64,000 nucleotides of DNA from Glebionis coronaria. Its lineage: Eukaryota; Streptophyta; Magnoliopsida; Asterales; Asteraceae. Location of the stretch: NCBI GenBank assembly GCA_025667525.1, contig JANFOE010000572.1:312501-376500 (forward strand). Reading direction: 5' to 3'. The notes under the pieces were generated by a model. The model saw only the letters and a program-made list of their open reading frames with translations. It was not told where the DNA came from and ran no database searches. Of this stretch, positions 37,566-48,775 are shown in pieces. A program made the translations under genes and the position numbers. Numbering within the stretch: the stretch's first letter is position 1; each line of letters begins with the position of its first letter.

Positions 37566-40500
37566 TGTGACAATCTAACATTTTCAGGTAGTGAAATATT
37601 TTCTCGTATAATATATTGAAACTTATTTTTGTGTTGGTTGACGAACTCACAATTTACGGATTTAAATTTGGGCTTACGTGCATAATTTAGCGTCCTTTAC
37701 GACTAAACCGGAAACCTTAGGATTACGTATTTACGTTTTTGAACTCCGTTTTTGATGAGACAATTTTTATTGGATTCGTTTTGTGACGTTGATTCATAAT
37801 TTATAAAAACGTTTTTCGTAAAACGACCCGAGGGCACGCAAATCGAGAAAACTAGAATCGAGGAATACCCGTAAATTAGTGAGGTGGGAAAAATACATTA
37901 TCCCACCCCACTAGCTAACATAGGACGGCACATGACACCACATCTAAGGATGTGGCATCATGTTAGCTAAGTAGCTACAAGTGTAAGCCTTAGCTTAACA
38001 CTTAAGCTTACATCTTTCCACTAACACAAAACCACTAGCTACACTTCACACATACCATTTCCATACATGCAAACAACCTCAAACTCTCTCAAAACCTCCA
38101 CCCCTTGCCGTCCACTTTGAAGAACAAAACACCCCTTTTGATCTTTTCTAGCCATGAAATACATGTTATCTACCTCTATCATGGAGTTACCTTGAAGCCT
38201 TGATCTTTTGGTGGCCATATTAACAACAAAGGAGGTGATTTGCTTGTGTCCTAGGGCTGATTTCGCAACTATTTTTCTTGGTGTTTGATGATCTTGGAGT
38301 TACTTTTGGTGTTCATCAAGTTCTTGTCTTCCAAAAACAAGAAATACACTTGGTTGGTAAAGAAGATCATCCTCTCCATTTTCTCTTGTTATTTTTGTAA
38401 AGAAAAAATGTATTTTCTTTCTTATTGTATATGTATATGATGAATATATGATGATAAAAATGTTGTGTGGGGATCAAGTGTTGATAAATATGCTTAAAAA
38501 GGTTAATAACTATAAGAAACAAGGCTAAAATCATGCTTATTTAGTTGGCTGTATAAAAACAGTATATAACTAAAACTTGAACTGATAAACTTGCATGGTA
38601 TAATCCATTTACAGTAAGTACAAGATGTTATACACATGTGAGAGTTGGCCATGCAATGGAATCATTATAATGAGTGAGATATGATCAAAACAAGATGAGA
38701 GTGCTAATCTAAATAAGCTGTTTTGTAGGGACTGTTAAGGCTAGATAAACTTAAAATGAGCAGTAGCTATAACTAAGTTAAATGTAGCACATAATATGAA
38801 GATCATGCCACCCAAAAATGAGCTTCTAGTTCATTATTAAACTCTAGATATGATACAAATGGTGAAGATGAAGATAAAAATCAGATTTTGAGAATTAATG
38901 TTTATTATTATTATATAAGCACTCAAATTTTATTGTATAAAATGTAAAATAAAAACCCACTAACTTATGAAATTTATTTATATAAATATGTAAAAGGTTA
39001 AATAAATGGATAAATTATATAAATGGTAGTGGAATAATACTTATAAGTAATAAAAAACTATAAACTTGATTTTTACGACTTTTTCGGCTATTACCGTAAA
39101 ATTAACGTTTTTCGCTAATTAAAACTTAGACGATCAAACCCGTCTAATGTAAAGTTTTTCAAAGTCATATACTGATATATATAAGTAACTAATACAAGTA
39201 AAAAACGATAAAACCCGAACTATAGGACATACGGACATTAACGAGCTAACTAAGCATATTGGACTAATAATTGGACTAAATAAGTTAACCACTTATAAAA
39301 AGAACTTATTGGGCTTAACCCATTTGGACGCAACATGGAAAGTATAGATACTGATAATATAAGTATAAAATGGATCAAAACAAGTTAAAGAATTTATAAT
39401 AAGCTTATTGGACTTAAAATAGGTAAATAGGTAAGACTAGTAAACTAGTAAAAAGTTACCAAAACGTAAACACTAAAATGAGTAAACAAGGATATATAAA
39501 CCCACTTGATCATCATCATATGTACAAAATCATCATATGTATATTGTTATTTTGATAAAAGTCATTGGACAAGAGTCTAAGACCGATTATTATTTATATA
39601 GGTTTCCGTGACCGAAGCACGCCCGTAGCCGATAATCCGCCTTTCATTATCAACGTGAGTTCATAGCCTCGCACTCTTTTAAATGTTTTATAAAATGATT
39701 TGTAAACCCGCGAGGGAGATAACATGCTAGATTTTGATAAAAATAGAACACAAGTAGTCCCGATTGTATGCTTAATGATATGGACCCGAATGATGCTATG
39801 ACCCTATAAACGAGACTAAAAGGATTATTAGTAGTTAGGTTATGTCACTTAAAGTCCCATTAGCAGGAATTGTGAACTACCGGGATTTGGTAGACGCTTA
39901 TGCATTTGATAGTACTATTTGGGGACGATCACCCCAGTTCGCGCCTTGACGGTTGATCCCCGTCGTACCACATTGATTGGTAAGCGAATTTATGTATGAG
40001 AAGATTCCATAGCGTGATTTTTGTGACGATACGCTAACTTAGATGGGCAAATTGTTTGTCGGGTTCGCGGCCCGCTGTTTCACAGTAAGGTAACAATGTC
40101 ATGCGGCTAATAATAATCCTATATAATCTAAATATCCGATATGATACGACGCTAATAACGATGATAATATTACCTATAATGGTAATATTGATACTACGGT
40201 CTCATGGACGGTTTAAGATGTATGCTTGATATATATATTGCCTTACTAGCAATACGTGGACTTACTTCCGATATTATACTTGTGTTCTAATTTTAACGAT
40301 TGTTTTATATAACGGTTTTTATTAAACTCTATGAATTCACTCGGCATTCGCTGATATGATTTTTGCATGTTTTTATCTCAGGTGCTTGAAGGTAATCCGG
40401 ATAAAGATCGACTCTGATGGCCCACATAATATTAAAAATTTTCATTCGATCTATGTTTTGTAAACTTAATGACCTGTATAATTTGGGACCTGTTGTACGC

Positions 40501-40642
40501 TTTTAAACTTTTTATCGAACGAATGTATGTTGAACCTTGTACAACCATTTTTATGTGTTGTCTATGATTGGAGTTATTGTGCTATCCCGTAACACTCTGA
40601 AAGACCCTCCGCTGTACCGATACGAAAATTGAGAGTGTTACA
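37566..40642 (+). mobile_element. E2 3' LTR (3077 bp)
   Basis: Its start, end and length equal those of the 5' LTR. Differences are scattered single bases and small indels that cancel in length (for example GGACAAAATACAGTAT at 28687 against GGAAAAATACATTAT at 37879). The target duplication GTTGT and then resumed E1 LTR follow. Confidence 0.92.
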
Positions 40643-41164
40643 GTTGTAACCTGTTTTTGACCCACTTCCCTACCTCCAATTTAGTTCTCGTTTCTTGCAT
40701 TTGCAAGACACTTCAATTACCTTTCTAGGGATACTTGGATCGCAAAACAAGAGTTTGTAGAATTCCCTATATGATCAAAACAAATGACCCTAAATTCTGC
40801 CCAGTTTTTAAAAACGGATTCAATTAAATTAAGCTAATTAATTACCCATAACTCTACTAATTACAATCCCTAATTCATCTAATCATTATAATATCATTAA
40901 TATACAGTTTTTTAATTTAAACCCTAACCTAAATCCATCATAAGATGATTATAAAAACATTAAAAACAATTAAATTGAAAAGGGTTATGAAGATTTACCT
41001 TTGATTTATGAAAACCCCAAAAATTTTGATGAAACCCTAATTTTCTTATTAATGTATCGCTTGACATGATATGTTCACCACAGGATTAAGTAGAGGAGTA
41101 TACGTGAAAATATATTAGTTTTAAAATAATACTAATAATAATAATAATTTCTTTTATATACGAT

Positions 41165-41227
41165 TATTTCAATGAAGTGATGTTTTATAATAATAATAAA
41201 TAATAATAATAATAATAATAATAATAA
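41165..41227 (+). mobile_element. Probable 5'-truncated LINE end with TAA tail
   Basis: GAAGTGATGTTTTATAATAATAATAAATAAT here resembles the 3' end of the full LINE at 45370 (AAAGTGATGGTTTATAAAAAAAATAATAAT). The TAA array that follows runs to 41227 and directly abuts the full copy. An earlier, almost completely truncated insertion of the same family is the simplest reading. Confidence 0.45.
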
Positions 41228-44200
41228 CTTTAAACCCACTTCACAACTTTAAACACCCACTTCACAACTTTAAACACCCATCAATCAAAACCCATTTGTA
41301 ATATTCGAACCAAATCAATCACAAGATTAGTTTCATATTCTTCAAAAGTGAATCACCAATTGAAGCACCATTTACAATCTTTTTTTATCTTAATCCATCA
41401 CCATTTACTTCACGGTCACCATTTATTTACATTCTTTTTTTCTTAATCCACCACCATGTAAACAATCTTTGTTTTATTTAGAATCTTTTTTTATTAATCC
41501 ACCACCATTTATAAAAGCGAATCTTCAATTGAAGCACGCAAAATTATTTACAAACATGAGTGTGTAATCAGATCTGTGTGGTGGTGTTGGTCAATATTAC
41601 AGACAAACAATGTTGACGATGACCAAAAAGCTTGTGATGTGTGTTTGTGAACAATCAAGAAATAAAAAGAATGAAATGGGGTTTGGTGTTTATCATGTGC
41701 GTAAGTCATTATTGTTTGCGGGGGTTGTTTGAACTAGTCATAGATTGGTTAGGGTGGTAGTTTGTACGAGATTACAAATTCCTATTTTGAACGAGGTTAC
41801 AGGTTCCTATAGATTGGGGTTGTTTGATCGAGATAACAGATTCCTATTTTGAACTAGTTATAGATTGGTTTGTTTTGGCGATTGGGTTTTTGTACGCGGG
41901 TTGTTTGTTTGCGGGGTTTGTTTGTGTTGATGGTTTGCGGTGACTGGTTTGTTTACGGCGGTTGGTTGGTTTGTTTTGGACAGGTTGTTCGAGGCGGCTG
42001 GTGGTGTTCGTTATAGATTAGGTTAGGGTGGTAGTTTTGTTTGTGGATAGGGGTTGTTTGTTTTGTTGACGGTTGGCTTGTGGCGTCTCCGTCATAGATT
42101 AGGTTGTTTTGAGGCGACTGGTGGTGTTCGTTTTAGATTTGGTTTGGTGGTGTCATGGCGGTTGTTCGGTTCCATTGCCCGTTTGTTGGTCTTAACGGGT
42201 GTCGAGATGGTAGTGGGAATGGGCTTACTAAGTCGTCTTTGATTATTCATCTTCGTGATAAACATTTTAGAGGCGATGCGCTAGCTTGTACCAAACATTC
42301 CATTCTATCCAATTTGTTTGTTTATGAGAGGGCTGAGTTAACTTTTAAGAGTATGGGGATTTGGTTATGTGGCGGTTGTTTCACTACGCACACGTTTCAG
42401 TCTAAGTGTCGGCATGGTAAGGGTTCGGATTTCGTATCACCTCCTGATTGTGGTGATGGTATTGTTCACTTTGTTCTTTATGACCTCCCTAAGCCTCCCG
42501 TTCCATCATGTACTTTGCATCTTGTTAGTGGTGGTGATGAAGTTCGTGATTTGCTTTGTGGTTTTGATTTGGGGACTCTTGATAGATTATTTTCAAAAGG
42601 GTTGCGTACTGTTAAATCTATCCCTCCAAAGTGTCGTTTGGGTTTTTCTCGCGCTTTGAAAGGGGCCATTGACAGGGTGGTTAACAAGCCTGATGACATA
42701 TCTTCTTGGGTTCGTTTGCTTGTTTTGCCTCTTTGTCTGCTTAAAACCTTTCGTCCGAGAAGTAATCTGGAGTGTAGGTCCGTTATCAAGAGACAAAAGC
42801 AAGAGGAGTATATTATTAATGCTATTCGTTCTTGGGAGACGTTTGATGGTAGTTTACAGCTTCTTAGAGAGTGTTTGGCTGAACCTTCCCCCGCTTTGTC
42901 TGATGTTCTTAGTGAGGATAGCGGGTTGGTTGAGCAGAATATTAGGCAGTGTAGATGGAAGATTTCTGATGGGCATTATTCTGCTGCTGTTAGAGTTCTT
43001 TCCTCATCTGGTGTGGCTCCTTATAATGATACTACTCTTGAAGACCTAAAAAATAAACATCCTTTTGTTCATGCTCCTTCTTTGCCAGATATTTCTCTTA
43101 ACCATCATCTCCTGGTTGCTTCTCGATCTAGGGTTCTTGACATGATCAAGAGTTTTCCCCGAGGCACGTCTTGTGGGCGGGATGGGTTGCGGGCCCAACA
43201 CCTTTTAGATTGTTTGAGTGGTTCCGCGGTTGCTATTTCTGATGATTTAGTTTCTTCTATCACCCAAGTAGTGAACCTTTTTCTTGATGGGCGGTGTCCC
43301 AAGGTGTTGGGTGAGTTTATTGCCAGTGCTCCCCTCACTCCGTTGGTTAAGCCAGGTGGTAGGATTCGTCCCATTGCTGTTGGTACTATTTGGAGACGGC
43401 TTGTCTCCAAGGTATGTGCTTATGAGGTTGGTCCTTCTTTGGATGGGTATTTTGGTGATTTGCAGTTTGGGGTGGGAGTGTCGGGAGGGAGTGAGGCTAT
43501 TCTTCATGCTGTGAATCGTTTTCTTGAGAGATATAGTGATGATGTCGGTTTGTCGATGTTACTTGTGGACTTTAAAAATGCTTTCAATTTGGTTGATCGA
43601 GAGGTTATGTTGCGAGAGGTTCGTCTTCGTTGTCCCTTTATCTCGTCTTGGGTGGAGTTTTGTTATTCTAGTCCGGCAAGGTTGTATTACGGGGAACATG
43701 TATTAAGGTCATGTCAGGGGGTACAACAGGGTGACCCTCTTGGTCCGTTACTCTTTGCTCTTGTACTTCAACCATTGATATGTAAGATTCGGGACTCCTT
43801 CTCTCTTTCTCTATAGGCCTGGTATTTGGATGATGGCACTATTATTGAGGATACTTTGGTTGTGGGGAAAGTTTTGGAGTGCATCATGGAGGAGGGTCCA
43901 GTGTATGGACTGCATCTGAATATTGATAAGACTGAAGTTTTTTGGCCGACCGAGGATCCTCGCAGCAAGTTTATTGGTGTGTTCCCAGATAATATTGCTC
44001 GACCTACGAGTGGTGTTAAGTTACTTGGGGGGCCTGCGAGTGTAGATCTTGATTTTTGTAATAAGCTTGTGTTGAAGCGTGCGGTTAAGACTATTGAGCT
44101 TATGGATGTTGTGGCCAAAATTAATGACCCCCAATGTGAGTTGCTCTTCTTCGTTCATGTGCCGGTATTTCCAAGTTATATTTTGCTATGCGTACTTGTT

Positions 44201-45388
44201 CACCTTGTGCTTTCAAGTCTGCCCAAAGTTCTTTTGATTTGGCACTTCGTTCTTCTTTGGAGCGTATCGTTGTTGCTTCTGGACCGGGATTTGGTGATTG
44301 GCAGTGGAGACTTGCTACGTTGCCCTTTTCCTTTGGAGGGTTGGGTGTTTATTCTGCGGGTGACGTATTGCATTATGCTTTTCTTGCTTCTCGGTTACAG
44401 TCAGCTGATTTACAGTCTAAGTTACTTCAACACACTGATATTAGATCTTATGGACTCCAGTTTGATGATGCCTTACGTGTGTTTAACTCGGTTATGGAGA
44501 TTGATTTTCTAAGTAATCCGAGTGAGGTCGCTGCCCCCAAACTCATGAAGAAAATGGCAAATATATATTTTGCTCGGGTTATTAAGAATGTTGAATCCAC
44601 TTTCGCTTTATCTGCTCGTCAGTTGGCTTTATGGGCATCTCAGAGGGAGGATCATACGTCTGACTGGCTTAGGACGGTTCCTATCCCCGGATTAGGTCAG
44701 ACTATGAATGGGAGGTCTTATCGATGTGTTTTGTGCTATCGCTTAGGTATTCCCTTGTTCTCTGTTTTGAAGCCATGTTCAGCTTGTTCTAGGGTTTTTG
44801 ATGGGGATATATTTGGGGATCATGCCGTATCGTGTGCTGGCATCGTTGGGATTAAGCATCGTCACAATTTGGTTCGAGATACTCTTGCTGACATATGTTA
44901 CCGTTCAGGGATATCTGTCGGAAAGGAAGTTAATATTGGATTAGATGGTGGACCTGATAATGTCCTACGTCCGGCAGATATTTTGTTTTATTCCTGGGAT
45001 GGAGGTAAAGATGTGTGTGTTGATCTGACTGGTTCTTCTCCTTTGACTCGTACGGGGATGAATGACTTTGTACCTGGCCGAGCTGTGATTGATGCTGCAC
45101 AACGTAAACGATGCAAGTATTTGGCTAAGTGTGCAGCTCTCGGATATGGGTTTCTTCCTTTCTCCTTTTCTTCTTTAGGGGAGTTACAGGAAGATGCAGT
45201 TGCGTTGCTGAAGCGGATTCAGAGATTTTCAAAGGCTCAAGATATTGGAGCGCGCGCTGCTGTACATATTTTTCATAGAATAGGTTATACCATTGCAAAA
45301 GGGGTGGGAGCGCAGATAGTATCTCGACTCCCATCCAATTTGTTGTAAATCCTTTTTTGTTTATAATAAAAGTGATGGTTTATAAAAA
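41228..45388 (+). mobile_element. Non-LTR retrotransposon with zinc fingers and REL-like endonuclease
   Basis: A 4.16-kb unit between two TAA arrays. The first 0.93 kb is a 5' untranslated region opening with two and a half copies of a 22-bp unit CTTCACAACTTTAAACACCCA, later rich in GGTTGTTTG and GGTTTG. One long ORF follows (42155-45348) and a 35-bp 3' end with an AATAAA-like ATAATAAAAG. There are no LTRs. The TAA arrays at 41187-41227 and 45389-45459 could be target sequence, tail, or both. It lies wholly within the inverted segment. Confidence 0.75.
42155..45348 (+). pseudogene. LINE ORF: C2H2 fingers, reverse transcriptase, CCHC knuckle, REL-like endonuclease
   Basis: From ATG 42155, residues 5-37 form a C2H2-like finger (FHCPF...GC, then HLRDKH), followed by a CGGC...H...C cluster near residue 73. 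The reverse transcriptase has LLVDFKNAFN (motif A), QGVQQGDPLGP (motif B), YLDDG at 43823 (motif C), GLHLNIDKTEVF (motif D) and VKLLGGP (motif E). The C-terminus has a Cys pair near 44725, then CSAC...GDHAVSC (44776-44835), a CCHC knuckle, followed by RPADI (44968) and DVCVDLTG, the spacing expected of a restriction-like endonuclease. There is no APE endonuclease. A TAG at 43814 just before YLDD and a frameshift near 44150 inactivate it. Total length is about 1060 residues. R2, R4, CRE and NeSL-type elements share this layout. Confidence 0.8.
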
Positions 45389-45389
45389 A

Positions 45390-45432
<43 letters not shown>

Positions 45433-45459
45433 TAATAATAATAATAATAATAATAATAT
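45389..45459. repeat. (AAT)n array at LINE 3' end
   Basis: A nearly pure AAT trinucleotide run of about 70 bp with one extra A near 45431. A similar array at 41187-41227 flanks the 5' end of the LINE. Confidence 0.9.
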
Positions 45460-45542
45460 ATTAGATATTAGATATTTACTTATGTTTTAATAGGATTGGT
45501 TTTTGATAGTGAAAATACTACGATATTTAATCTATATATCCT

Positions 45543-46460
45543 TGTTGGTTTTGTTGATGACAAACACGTAACTTGTAATATATAATGTAAAATGTACAAG
45601 TTACTCGTAATCATCTTTCGTGTATACTTACACGTTTCTATCTTTGTAAAAATAAAGATAAATAGTTTGTACATCCTTAAATAACATGCTTTGCAAAACC
45701 TAGACAACTCCTTCAAGAAAAACTGAGCATTAATATGGTTTAGGAGTTGACCTAACCAAAGATTTGCAAAATCAAATTCCTGAGTTCTGCCGACGGACTC
45801 GTTGGACCCCTTGGTAAAGGGTCCGTCAGGGTCCGTGGGTACCTGGACTTTGGATTTAAATAGAGACCACTTTCTCACTCATTTCTCACACCTTTCTATC
45901 ATATTCTTCTCTCTAATTTTGATCCTTTATCAGATCTTTCCACTCTCTAACATGTAGATCTTAGATCTATAATTGTTCTTCTTCTTGTTTAGTGTTTCTC
46001 TTTGTATATATAGAGATAACTTATTTTTGTAAACAAGATCAAGAAGTTCAAACACAAGACATACATCAAGTAATTGTGTTACCTCTATCTAGACTAGTTT
46101 CTTTGTACTTGTCATCTCATGGTATTATGTCCAAGTTCTATGATCTTGATATCTCGTGTTCTTCTAAACTGAGATACATGACTTATCATCATTAATCTAT
46201 ACATCTTAAGGAGCGAAAAGGCCAAAGGCTAAGTACGTGTTGACTTTGTATATAGATCCATATTTCTCCTTCATGAGATCTATGATCTTGATGCTTCATG
46301 ATTCGAGTTGATAAAGATTACGAATATGTCAAGACATGTTCTTCAAGATGTAATCCATGATCTAGGCAAGATCATAACATTGAGTCATCTCTCTATCTCT
46401 CTCTATCTATCACAAACTATCACAAACTTCACATGTGTTGTCGGTTCTAATGTGAACTCG
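45543..46460 (+). mobile_element. Copia (SIRE-like) LTR, 5' portion, relocated by the inversion
   Basis: On the plus strand it opens near 45543 with TGTTGGTTTTGTTGATGAC. It contains a GC-rich hairpin near 45805-45825 (GGACCCCTTGGTAAAGGGTCC) and a TATA-like TTTAAATAGAG at 45855, followed by a CT-rich leader. At 46460 it meets E1 (target duplication ACTCG at 46456-46460). Undoing the inversion joins it to 9172, completing the minus-strand LTR at 8624. Its 5' start is the least certain point. No ORF. Confidence 0.6.
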
Positions 46461-48003
46461 TGTGACAACCGCGGTTTTGAGGTTCGTCACTTAGTTTTGT
46501 TTTGTGCAAGTTACGTGTCTTTACGTATTTATGTGCTAATTGGTGTGTATAGATTGTGGTCTGGATATCGTTTCGGGTACGGGGTACCCTGTGAGTGAAA
46601 TGGTGTGTGATGATTTCATGTTCATGAGCTCACATGGTAGTGACTATGAAATGAGATGGTGTTATTTTGGTGTTTTACGTATACGTATACGTATAAGTAT
46701 TATAGAAAATCGTATTTTTACGGTTTAGGGTTTTGCATTTAGGGGTCTCGGAAGAGGTATTTAGTCATGGGAGTATTTTTCGGGATGGTTTTAAGTCATT
46801 TAGGACTTATTTAACTAGTTTATTTCGTATTTCAAGAGTTTTTATAAAACTGTATATTTTTACGTCTTTTACGGTAAACGCGTAAATTTGACTAGTTTTA
46901 CGGTTTTGAGGTTTTGGAGGCTTTAGGAGTTGTAATAAATTAAGGAAATTTAAGGTAACACTAGTAGTGTAATAATAAATAGGGTTAAGTCCATATATTA
47001 GCAATTTACTTTTAATATTTTATACATCTAGATAACCAACGTATTATATTACTAATTTAGTATATTAACTTTCAAAATTGTTTTATTATCAGCAATATGA
47101 TGACCTACTACCGGTTCAGCAGGTAAAAATTGATTGATTGTCATTTTTATTAATTTTCATGCTTATATCTTTGCTTACGTAGCATATCTTATTTTTATGC
47201 TTCAACAACAACCAACCATTCTCGTGAACCACAACAAGATCTATCGTTTTATCAACGAGTGTAACAAATCTAACAGTATGCACACATCATAACCCATCAT
47301 AGATTTTGAAACAGGAAACGAATTGTTATGATGTATTGTTAAATTGTGTTCGTGTGTTGACGAATCTAGAATATACAGTGAGAGGAAGGGCGGTTGAGCA
47401 ACGATGGCTGAACAGCGACGGCTGAGCAATGGTGCCAAGTTGTGGCCGAATTAAGCTAACATCCCACTGATGAGCTGTTATGATGTATTGTTAAATTTTC
47501 ATCTTGAAATTATTGAATAGATTTTTGGTTGAGATTTGAGATAGAAAGGCAGGCGGTGTTATTTATATATACAAGGGGAGATAAATTGTGTTCGTAAATG
47601 ATGATGAGGTGAAATTAAAAAAAAGTGCAAATTAAAAAAGTGTATATGGAAAATAAATATTAATTATTTATCTAGGTAGAAAATTAGCAGGTCATAATAC
47701 CTATATTTAACAAATTTAGCCGGTTTTATTGGTCATATTAGTAGTATGTGCGGTTCGTTACCTAGATGTATAAAAGTTTGAAAGTAAATTGCTAATATAT
47801 GGACTTAACCCTAAGAAATAATAAAAATAAAAAAAAAATAAAAAAAAGGGTGTGTAGGTCGGTTTGGGACGAATCAAAGGAAGAAGGGGAAAAGGAAAGG
47901 GGAGTTTGGGCTTGGGTTGGACTAGGACTCCCCCATACTCTATATAAAGACTTCTAGTTAATAAAAAACACATTATTTTTTCTCATGGAGCAATTAAAGT
48001 CAC
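46461..48003 (+). mobile_element. E1 5' LTR, flipped remainder
   Basis: It opens TGTGACAACCGCGG and follows the reverse complement of 21661-20969 through the CTCTATATAAAG TATA box (47939) to CAATTAAAGTCAC at 48003. It is interrupted by the MITE at 46982-47811. It is the missing start of the LTR broken at 41054. Confidence 0.88.
46982..47811. mobile_element. Mutator-type MITE, 830 bp
   Basis: Terminal inverted repeats GGGTTAAGTCCATATATTAG... match for about 55 bp with few changes. The flanking 9-bp duplication is TAATAAATA on the left and TAAGAAATA on the right (one difference). The empty site is preserved in the other E1 LTR (minus strand near 21150). Nine-bp duplications and long inverted repeats are typical of Mutator-like elements. 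The interior has no transposase frame. Confidence 0.85.
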
Positions 48004-48775
48004 GAACAACTCAACTCATTCATTGAACATCTCATATACAATGCTAGCATATAGAATACTCCGTTGGACATCTCATGTACAATAGTAAAATCGCGACTCA
48101 TTCGTTGAACATCTCATTTACAACGATAGGATTATATTAATACTAGTATATTTTTACATATAATGTTGTGTTGAACATCTCATGTCAAGAGATAACAATT
48201 CAACTCATTCATTGAACATCTCATGTACAATGCTAGCATATAGAATACTCCGTTGAACATCTCATATACAGCGATAAAATCTCGACTCGTCCGTTGAACA
48301 TTTAATGTATGTACAATGATAACACACATAATACTTTGTTGAACATATCATATACAAAAATAACATCTCAACTCATCCGTTGAACATCTCATGTATCACG
48401 ATATCACATAAACTCATTCATTGAACATCTATACCATCTCGAGTACTCCGTTTAACATCTCATGTACAACGATATCTTATATACTTCGTTTAACGTCTCA
48501 TGTAAACGATATCACATCAAATCATCCGTTGAAGATCTCGTGTACAACCATACCACATCTATTCCTCCGTTTACCATCTCCTATAAAACGATATCACATA
48601 TACTACTACGTTTAAAATACCATGTACAACGATATCACATGTACTCCTCCGTTGAACATCCCAAGTATGATATCGCATATACTCCCCCGTTTAACACTTC
48701 ATGTACAACGATATCACATATACTTGTACGTTTAACATATCATGTACTAAAAGGACACTATACGTTTTAGAGCAT
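48004..48775. repeat. Minisatellite with higher-order structure
   Basis: Degenerate units of about 40-60 bp share the core CCGTTGAACATCTCATGTACAACGATATCACAT. A longer block beginning CAACTCATTCATTGAACATCTCATRTACAATGCTAGCATATAGAATACTCCGTTG occurs at 48012 and 48200, so groups of units were themselves duplicated. The array originally extended into 41055-41090 before the inversion. Confidence 0.85.

Larger units (their letters stand above)
28374..40642 (+). mobile_element. E2: Tekay/Del-like Ty3/gypsy element, complete ends, dead coding region
   Basis: E2 has two 3077-bp LTRs, a primer site at 31454, a polypurine tract at 37554 and a 5-bp target duplication GTTGT at 28369-28373 and 40643-40647. 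The uninterrupted GACTGTTGTAACCTG at 20549-20563 is its empty site. The interior has an extra acidic ORF, then gag, protease, reverse transcriptase, RNase H, integrase and a chromodomain-like end, in Ty3/gypsy order. Stops and a frameshift in gag-pol mean it cannot move by itself. The LTRs differ at a low level (roughly one to two percent by eye), so it inserted well after E1. Confidence 0.92.
41055..48003. other. Inverted segment of about 6.95 kb
   Basis: At 41054 the E1 LTR stops after TTATTAATG. Its continuation (GTGACTTTAATTGC and onward, compare 20969-21661) is found reading backward from 48003 to 46461. At the other end, the reverse complement of 41055-41085 joined to 48004 recreates a minisatellite unit, CATGTCAAGCGATA then GAACAACTCAACTCATTC, which closely matches the intact unit at 48181. 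E1's target duplication is also flipped at this end (ACTCG for CGAGT). The three lines of evidence agree. Breakpoints are placed to within two bases. Confidence 0.9.

Noticed and set aside
42054..42242. Short frame upstream of the LINE ORF as a separate ORF1
   Set aside because: It overlaps the main ORF in another frame and is Gly/Val/Leu-rich because of GGTTTG-type repeats in the 5' region. REL-type elements usually have a single ORF.
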